From Chrysoporthe austroafricana (Eukaryota; Ascomycota; Sordariomycetes; Diaporthales; Cryphonectriaceae), in assembly GCA_001051155.2 (NCBI GenBank), contig JYIP02000003.1:2976001-3040000 (forward strand): 64,000 nucleotides of DNA, given 5' to 3'. The translations under genes were made by a program, and so were the position numbers. The notes below the pieces were generated by a model, which had not been told where the DNA came from, made no database searches, and was given only the letters and a program-made list of their open reading frames with translations. How positions within the stretch are numbered: the first letter of the stretch is position 1; the number at the start of each line of letters is the position of its first letter. Shown piece by piece: positions 56,089 through 64,000 of the stretch.

Positions 56089-59000
56089 TCGAGATGGTCC
56101 CCCTTGGAGCTGGTGTTTGTAACCTGTGTATGCGTCTTGTACTATTAAAGGCTTTCTATTCCCGTTTGTGTTGCGCAGGATGTGTGGACCTGGAGTTTAG
56201 AGGCTGGCTTTGCATTTACCACGGTGGGCTCGGTCTCATGGAGGGCAATGACGTGGTGATGGCATTTGTGTAGAACGGAAAACGGTTCTATTCCCTGCGG
56301 ATGACGTCTCGTTTCTGGCATTGTATTAGAGAGACAAGACTTTGGATTCCAGACAGAGTTTTACCGTGCTCGGAAATCAAGAGGCGCAGGAAGACGGTTC
56401 GGAGGTGTTATACATAGAATCGCTCCGGCATAGAGTGGCCTAGATTCGCACACGTCAGACAGGTAGCTAGCTTGCGGAGCTTGGCGGCCCATCACCCAAT
56501 ATGACTCAAAAAAGACAATGATCGCAAGTCGCCGCCACGTCCTTCGTGTCTGCTTGAGCCCAGCTTGCCCTGGTGGTACTACAGCTTTGTGGCGAACCAC
56601 ATCGCCCTCATCCAATCTTTCTCCTTCCTCAGCATCGCGACGCAGGCCATGATCTCCACCATCGCCATCTCCTCTCCCCTTTCCATCGCCACGGCCCCGG
56701 CATAACCCCCTCCTTCCGCCTCTCCATCTCCCCTGGTCTCCCTCCAGCTGGCTCCCGAACCAAACACTGAAAAAGCAACCCCTAACCGTCCCCATTCCCC
56801 TGGCCTTACCGGTCGGCGTCGCTTCCGGAGCGCACAAGCCATCGCTCCCTAGCGCCTACGCAGCCGGCCTCCGCGCATACTCTGCCCAGCCACCGCTGGG
56901 GGTAGGTATCGGACTCGGCGCGATGGGGAATGTCCACCGATGGTGCCCCGGGGGGTCAGGTTCCGGAGGTGTAGCACCGGCGCGGATGAGCAGGTGGCGA
57001 TGGCGTGAATGTAGCCGTGGATGTGAGCTCGATCCGTGATCGTGGAAGCTGGGTGGCGACGGTCGCTGCCCGCCCATGACGAGAGCTTGATCGAGGCATC
57101 TCGCGGCCTGTTTACAGCAAGGTCTGATAGGTCTTCATGTGTTCACCGATGCGAATAGTGATAGTTGGGTTGGAAGGAGGGCGTCTCTCCCATATTGTAT
57201 CCTTGCGTTGTAGACCCGAGCTAGCGAAGAACCTTATAATTTACATCACCTGCTAACCAGGGGATTGCGCAGCACCATTTGCCCATCGTATCCGTCAAAG
57301 CTCTCCGCGGGCACAACATCAAGACCCAGGAAAGCTGAGGAGAGGTTGAGCCCCGGGCCTTGTAGCCAATAAGCTCTATCCGTATCCCTGAGGCGATCCT
57401 CGTTTGGCCAATCAGATGTAAGTCAATCGACAGGGGTGTTACGTCCGCCTCAAGGAGCCGGCACTGACTGCGGTGCGCTCTGTACGCCTCTTAACCCTTA
57501 TTCTACATAGGCGAGCCATGCATATGATCTATCTAGGTACTGGTAGTGGCCTCTGGTTGCGAATATCGTAGAGTCATCGGATCTTACGATGGGGTTCTGA
57601 AGAAGGTGACTGCAGAGTGTAGACAGGCCAATGCGATGGGATATTCAGTGGTCAGGCTGAAGAAGCCGCAGATCTCTCCTCATTTCTTTGACAAGGCCAG
57701 CTTGAATTCTGTTGTCGGTATTCAAGCCCTAGAAGTACAGGAAGTGATACGTTGATGAAATACGCTGACTGCCACGAAGACTGTCGTTCGGCGCGAGCTC
57801 TCTGCTGCTACCCGCACTATAAACACATGGAACATGACATGACGATGTACAGCAAAGTTCTGTGAGCGAAGCAAGTTTGCTAATGCCATATGTGCAGTGG
57901 CATTATCAGGGACAGATTGCTCAAGAACCGACAAGAGTTAGATGGGGACCCTCACTCACACTGTTTTTGGCATGGGCGGCCTTGGCCTTACCCAAAGATA
58001 CCCGGGTCGCCGCCCTACCGAGACGGCATGAAGGGCAGGGTAGTGGATAGCAGGAGGTGAAGAGGATATGGGAGTGTGGAGCCGGCTGTTCTGAAGCTGA
58101 GTCTCCGCCTAATGCCGCGGAGGCTGTGGGTCACAGCCGCCTCGACGAGCTCTAGTTCCATGGTGAGGAGCTCGGAGGGGGCCAGGCCGAGTACTGCACT
58201 CATATGAGATACCTGTACTGCAAGGTCTGGTCCCGTGCAGGGAGTTTGGCTCAGAAGAGATGCACGAGCCTTGTGTGAGGAGAGACACGACATCCCGTGA
58301 GTCCGACCGCGGTCATTCCCAAGAGTGGTGCAGATAGCAGTGCAGGAGGAAGCGTTGGAAGAAGTGCATGTCTTGCGATGGGGGGTTGAGATGCAGGCTG
58401 GATACAGACCGGCGGTCGTCACTACTCCTAAGAAATTATTGCAGCGACAGAGGCCCTTCTGACCTGATGCATGATCTGTGGTGCGGGCAGATAATCACAC
58501 CTCAGTCCGCCCTTCGTGCAGTGTTCGCACGCCAGCCTGGTCGCTTGACCCCTGCCAAGCATCATCAGCACTCGAGTGACAGGCTATAGGATCGATTCAA
58601 GATAGCCAGAGATACTTTAGTCCCTCTCTTCTCACAGCTGTAGCTAGCATCCATCGCGGCTCTTCGTTCGGTTTCTTCTCTTAAGCCTGGTCTTGCGCGG
58701 TAGGTGGCTGGACGAGGATGACCTAGACACGCACCCCCGACCGATGCGTGCTGCGATGTGAACCATCCGCGATCTCTGACGCCCGTCTGCCTGCCTTGGA
58801 GACGTCGTCGAGGCTGCGTTCGAGGACGGGGGAAAACTCCGGCTCGCGGGACAGTCCGCGCCCATGTCCTGGACGGATACGTTGAGGTTATGTTCACTCA
58901 GGTCTCTAATCACTACGAGGTGGAAGGATAACGAGTTGGCTCCGAGTATCGGGGTCTCTGAAGGCCACATCCATTTCTACGACTAGAGAGGCCGGCGTGA

Positions 59001-59900
59001 TAGCCCTAAGAGAAGCTAGAGAAGTCCTCATCGTGGCGACCCACGATATGATATAGCAAGGCAGAACCTGTATCACGCGCATTTTGTGGACTGATATGCC
59101 ATCACAGACGGGAACCCAGCGGAGTGCCGCTGAACGAAGCCACGGGTGCGATCACTCGCGGGGCCTGGTGATGTTGGTGAGCGCCAGCTTCTCCCGGAAA
59201 CGGATGTGGTTCAGCGCGGGCGGTCCTGTGCGAAGACCACATCACGAGTCCGGGACACTTGTCCGGAAGTGATGGATCGCGCCTGGGTGCTCTGAAGTCA
59301 ACGGGCCTTGCTGCCGTGGCGTCTCGAACCGGTGTCGCGGCTTCAAGCTGGGGACCAAAGAGCGAGGGCTGCCACAGGATCGAAGAAACCTGAGACCTGC
59401 TCTGCCGGGACCGAAGAAAGAGCAAGTAGGACAATAGGCCCGAACAGCCCGCTGCAGCAAGCCACACTGTCGAGACCAGGGAGAGAACAACGCCACGGTG
59501 CTGGTGGTCACCAGCAGCGCGCACGCAGCAGTTTTGCCCGCTCCTATACCCTCCGCCTTGCCTCCTCCTTCCCACGGCTCCTGCGCCTCTCGTTTCGGGC
59601 CAATCCGTTCCTCCTCCTCCTCTCGCCCCTTGAAATCCCCCGCGTCGAGAGACCTATCGGTGCATTCCCATTTTCTTCCGTGCTCAGGTCGTGGCGGCTT
59701 CGCATTTAAGCCGGACGAGCTGAGGTTTTTCGACGCGGCTGGGATCCCGTGGCTGCTGTAGCGCATCTACCATGTGCCGTCCGCGCGATAGTGGGGGGAC
59801 CACCTCTACGGCCTACACTATGTAGGGATTGTGCTTCTTCCTTCCTTTTTGTTAGGTTCAGATTAAAATTAGAAGAAAAAAAAGAAGAAAAGGGTCCTAA
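56089..59900. other. 3.8 kb without supported genes
   Basis: The first 300 bases are the 3' region of the PFK-2 gene. After that I read both strands and found only open frames of mixed composition. The Arg/Met-rich minus frame and hydrophobic plus frame at 56.5-56.85 kb are complementary readings of the same CT-rich sequence. No repeats or transposon ends were seen. Confidence 0.45.
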
Positions 59901-59932
59901 ACTCTCTTTTTAGGAGCTCTAGCTTCCTGCGG

Positions 59933-60657
59933 TTGGTCCTTAGCGCCTCCCCGAAGCTCATTGTTCAATGCTGTCCGACGGGGGTAATTGGTCGAGCGAT
60001 CCGCCAACACCCGGAGCTGTTCTACGATGTTGTTCCCACGGGCGGGGGGAATCGTCTTACGCAATTGCTCGCAGCTGAGGAGATGCTCCACTTGCTCTTA
60101 CGCCGCGATCTTGGGGGCTGCATCTCTAACATGCTCTGGCGAGAGCGACCCCTGAGTCCGGCTTACTTGGGCACGTGGTAAGCAGTGTTGCGCAGTCGGC
60201 TCGTCGAGACGGCACTGGGCACCTCTGTGCGGACTAGTCTAGCCCTGACACATACTCGTTATCCGGCCGCGTGTAGGCTGACTTTGATACTGCAGTTTAC
60301 AGCACAATGCGCGCCGGGGCGCTCACCGAAACCGATGGGTCGACCGTGGAGCGGGCCACGCCTTATGCTTTACGAGCAGGACTCATCTGGAAACTGGGCA
60401 ACCACCCACGATGGCCCGGCGCACACAGTAGGCGGAGGAGCTTCGTCGCAGACCCGATGGAGGGATGGCTAAGGAGTGATCCCGAACGCCAGAAGGCAGC
60501 CGATACGATGTGGTACAGCTGCCTGCACCGCAGGAAGTACGACGCAGCCCCTTACGTCTTTTTGCCCCGCCCGGTGCGACGAGGATGGGAGGCAGTTTCC
60601 CGCGGCGGGATCTATTTGCGCGCAGCCATCCGGCTTTATTGTTCCTCTGTGCGATGA
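59933..60657 (+). other. Unresolved open frames, possible small gene
   Basis: Two consecutive plus-strand frames (59933-60181 and 60307-60657) have protein-like composition. One contains VIGRAIRQHPELFYDVVPTG, and the other contains WYSCLHRRKYDAAPYVFLP. I found no convincing splice pair joining them and recognise no family. They could be exons of a lineage-specific gene, remains of one, or chance. Confidence 0.2.
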
Positions 60658-63600
60658 ATGTCTAGAAGCGTGTTAGCTATACTCGAAGCCGGGTCTATTT
60701 TTATGCCCAGGATCACGATGCAGGTCTGTTGGTGGTCTCCGTGGGCCCAGGCATGCGTATGCAAGTGCTGCCCAGGATCGTCGTAGGCCCTCACAGCGGT
60801 GGTTCGGTGGGTGCCCACGTGCCGTTTCGGGGGGTTTTTTGCTGGGATCGACCAGATCTGGACTGGACGTCAGAACTCACATTCGGCTGGCCGGCAGCAT
60901 TGCTACCGGATCGAGAACGTTGGGATCGTCGAGAAGGATGAAGGATTTCCAGCGAAAAGTTGGACCGCGGCCCCCCCCCAGCGGATAGGACCGACAAGCG
61001 AGTTGTGCCTCTGTAGATCACGAGCAGCGATCCGCCCCGACCCGACGCTTGGCACTGGGATCAAGTTGTACGCGGGACGAGCGTCCATCTCATGGCCTCG
61101 CCGACCACCGAAACGGCTTGGCAGGCCTCCGAATAAGATTGCTGGCCTTCGTCTCATATGTATTATCGTCCATGTCCGCACGTGGAAAATGCAAGAGAAG
61201 GTGAGCAGTCAGCATATAAGGTGGTGCCGGGTGTCGAGACAGATGGCCAGGCCGCATGAAACAGCGGTGCTGGCCGGGTGGAGAGGGGAGGCCCAAAGCC
61301 GGCGGTGCGGCTGGCCTCGGGTCGGGCGAAAAGGCAAAATTTCCAAAGTGGCTACCAGCAGCTGCATCTGCGAGGTGCGTGTGCGCAGCAGGCGGGCCTC
61401 CGAGGCAATTTCGGCAAGCCACTAGGCGGGTTTCACCTGTAAGAACTCTCTCCAGGATGGCCGCCGCCGCCACCGCACCCCCCTGCGAGGATCACCCAAG
61501 CCAGCCGGCGTGCAAGGGGGCCGAGGCGCAGGTGTCTTCTCACTGGCAGACTGGGTCGAAACTCGGCGCTGACAAGAACCAAGAAAACGAGAAACACCGC
61601 GGTACAGGCTGTGGCCATAGCCCGCGGCCCACGGCCAGACACCGCCGGGACAGCCAGCGCTCAGCACCCAGCACCCAGCACACCGTCTTCCAGAGCAAGG
61701 AAAGGCCGGGTGGCTGTCCAGCTGGGGGCCGCCCGGTTTCAAGCCCGTGCGCTCATCACCTAGAGTCCCAGAGTCCTAAACGACGGCGCCGGCGGAACAG
61801 GCCGTAGCGTGTCTGTGGATACCAAACTATAGTAGCGCTTCGACGGTGGACGAATGGTGCAGGTGAGCAGCGTCGAGGACCCGCTGACGTTGGCGACAGG
61901 TCATCCTTGGCACGCAGTTGAATGTTCCGAACCGCATCTCTTGGGAGGGAGAGATGGTGGTTGTTTGTTTTTCGTCCCAGGTTGCCGTCCACGCCCGTCG
62001 TCCGATCATGTTGATATGGGATTGGGGATGGAATGGGATGGCGTCAGGTGGGAAAAGGGGGGAGGATCACCGCAGGGTATTGGCCCTACTGGGTATAGGC
62101 GACCCACTATATCCTGAAGCTTCGCAGCTGAGCATGCCAGGCACGGAGTGGCACAGCTCGGCGACAGTGAGCAGGAATACTGACAGCGGCCTTTAGCGTC
62201 GATTGGCTGCGGGTGAGATGTGCCTGGTTCCTGCATACCGGGCTGCAGGTGTGGAGCTGCCCAGCACCCAGTCGCTAGTCACGCTGCACACTGTCAGTGT
62301 GTGCCGGTGCTGAGCTCGCTAATACCCAGTACTGGGTAACGTAGTAGCAGCGCAGCAGCTGCCAGCAGGGCAGGTCCTATCGAGGGGTGGGGTGGGCTCT
62401 CTCTGGGCCCGAGTTGTTCTGAGCCCGAGTTGCTCTGAGCCCGAGCTGCCCTGGACCCGAGCTGCTGCGCCTAGGAAACCTTAGGACGTGGCGCGACTCA
62501 TGGCGGCGGGCGCTGCAGGGCTGCGCTCGGCGGCTTGTGCGTGTGCCCCCGTGAGGCCTGCGAGGCCTGCGAGGCCTGTGGGGCCCACGTGGTGTATCGT
62601 GTATCATGTGTCGTGTGTCGTGCTCCTCCTCCTGCGTGCGGTCTTAGAACAGGGCGTAACCCGTGATCAAATCGATAAGACCGGCCTGCGGTCGCAGGCC
62701 ATGAGAATCTTTAGTATTACTGTGTGCAGTAAGTAGGGTAAGTAGCAGGGCCGCGCGCGCGCGAGAGAGAGAGGCCTAGAAGGGGCCGTGGGTCAGGGCG
62801 GCCATCGCGAGTCCCCTGTGGTGCTGCGTGCGATGCGGCCGATCGGCCTGCAGGGGAACGGTGTGGAGTTTTGCCCCGTCGTTCATCCCATCCACCATTG
62901 GCTGGCCTGCCCAGGCGCGTCAGGGTTATGGCGGCCAGAGGCCCCCCGCAGGCCCTAACGCGGCGGCTGGCAGGGGGTACACGGTACATGGCGCAGTACC
63001 TGCTGCGGCGATAGCGCGCCGGCGAGAGCCCGTGCGGTCTCCGTTAGCAGCCCTGGCGCAGATGCGAGGTCCTCCTCCGCCGGGTGGCCGAGTCACCAGT
63101 TCATCCAGGCGCGGCCAACGGCCTACGTACGCTGGACCATGGGGACCCCTGGCCCGGGTCTGTTTACCCCTGGCGCCATGTCACCTCCTTCCCGCGCTGC
63201 CCCCTGGACGACGCACCATGCCAGAGCTCATCACGACAAAGGCTCATTGAGGGCGGGTGCCGGCGTGGCCAGTGGGACAAGGCCTGCCACCGGGAAACCG
63301 GTGGAATTTTTGGAAAGCCTCTCTGTCCTAGCCGAGATCCACTCCCAGGCTGGAACCCCGTCGTTCATTTTAATAACCGCCCCTCTCCACCAACGTAACG
63401 ATACCCGAGATGCCCTGCGTGTTCCTCGTTCCCTTCCACCCTGATACCCACTCCGCTCCATCCTCGCTGCCTCCTCCCCCGGCACAGCCCAAGCCCAGTC
63501 GCTCCCTACTGCGCGCTGCCTTTTTTTTCTTTTGGCTTTTTCCCGTCACCGAGTGTGATACGGTTCGATACGAGTCACGCTCCTTCGCCCTGGTCCGGGT

Positions 63601-64000
63601 TAAATAAAAGAAGCAAAAAGAAATCCACCCAGACGAAAAGGTCCCGACGCGTGCGTCCCTTTTGCGTTTGGCCCTCGCTCCCTCACCAGCTGCCAGCCCA
63701 CCCAGCCTGCCAGCTCGTCTGCTCATAAGACGACGACGACGTCCAGGTTTACGTCCACGTCACCGCATCCATATTGCGCAATCATTCACTCTTGCGTCTT
63801 TGATAGACCGCCCTTCATATACGCTCTGATCCACACCATCCACCCCTCGCGGTCACCCCAGCATATCACCAACCTCACTCCCTCCGCCTGTTACAGCATC
63901 TGCCGGCACGAGACACTCCTTTCTCTGTCGACACTCACAAGGCCGGGCCCGGATCAGATATACACACCCGCCTCGTGCTTGAGTATTGTTTGACCACCGA
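60658..64000. other. Gene-free right end of the window
   Basis: GC-rich DNA with many open frames on both strands and no recognisable domain. It includes repeated GAGCCCGAGTTGCT-type sequence near 62.41-62.47 kb and GAGGCCTGC units near 62.55 kb. From about 63.4 kb the plus strand becomes CT-rich with CCATCC and CACC runs, which looks like the promoter or leader of a gene beginning beyond the window. Confidence 0.4.

Noticed and set aside
56523..56842. Hydrophobic plus-strand frame (FSFLSIATQAMISTIAISS) suggesting a membrane protein
   Set aside because: It is short and stops soon, and the peptide arises from CT-rich repeats. There is no start or splice support.
59315..59345. Minus-strand GGTTCGAGAC, like a tRNA B box
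   Set aside because: The flanks do not fold into a tRNA, and no A box lies at the right distance.

Overview
The window is nuclear DNA of a filamentous ascomycete, most likely a Sordariomycete. Three things point there: short GT-AG introns (mostly 49-180 nt) with CTAAC/CTGAC-like branch sites; a gene set typical of moulds (VeA velvet regulator, secreted cutinase, histidine acid phosphatase, Zn2Cys6 regulator, Spt23/Mga2 homologue); and low gene density with GC-rich, microsatellite-rich intergenic DNA. All assignments were made by reading translated sequence and splice sites by eye. No database search was run.

Layout: 0.3-0.9 kb, a SET-type protein on the minus strand with an unresolved last exon junction. 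4.4-6.0 kb, secreted histidine acid phosphatase (+). 6.8-9.5 kb, V-ATPase subunit a (+). 10.0-12.5 kb, Zn2Cys6 transcription factor (+). 15.1-16.6 kb, a three-repeat Myb protein with a GC-AG intron (+). 18.3-19.1 kb, cutinase (-). 20.1-20.8 kb, a decayed short-chain dehydrogenase (-). About 20.9-28.7 kb holds no gene I can support and is GC-rich and full of simple repeats. 28.7-30.5 kb, veA (+). 32.8-35.3 kb, a large low-complexity protein of unknown function (+). Then four minus-strand genes follow: Spt23/Mga2-like membrane-bound transcription factor (36.6-40.8 kb), Nha1-type Na+/H+ antiporter (43.7-46.1 kb), RNase H1 (47.4-48.7 kb) and Tad3 tRNA deaminase subunit (49.8-51.1 kb). 53.9-56.1 kb is the bifunctional 6-phosphofructo-2-kinase/fructose-2,6-bisphosphatase (+). 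From 56.1 kb to the end I find no gene that I can support.

The genes do not form one pathway or a biosynthetic cluster. Several are secreted or nutrient-related (phosphatase, cutinase) and several are regulators (VeA, Zn2Cys6, Myb, Spt23/Mga2). The rest are housekeeping (V-ATPase, RNase H1, Tad3, PFK-2/FBPase-2, Na+/H+ antiporter). No mobile element, CRISPR array, rRNA or convincing tRNA was seen. The most interesting signals are complementary (UC)n and (GA)n tracts on either side of the unknown 32.8 kb gene, the very long repeat-laden region upstream of veA, the GC-AG intron choice in the Myb gene, the SDR pseudogene, and candidate regulator sites in front of the cutinase and phosphatase. 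A pair of long T tracts followed by an N at 32.14-32.29 kb marks a weak point in the assembly.
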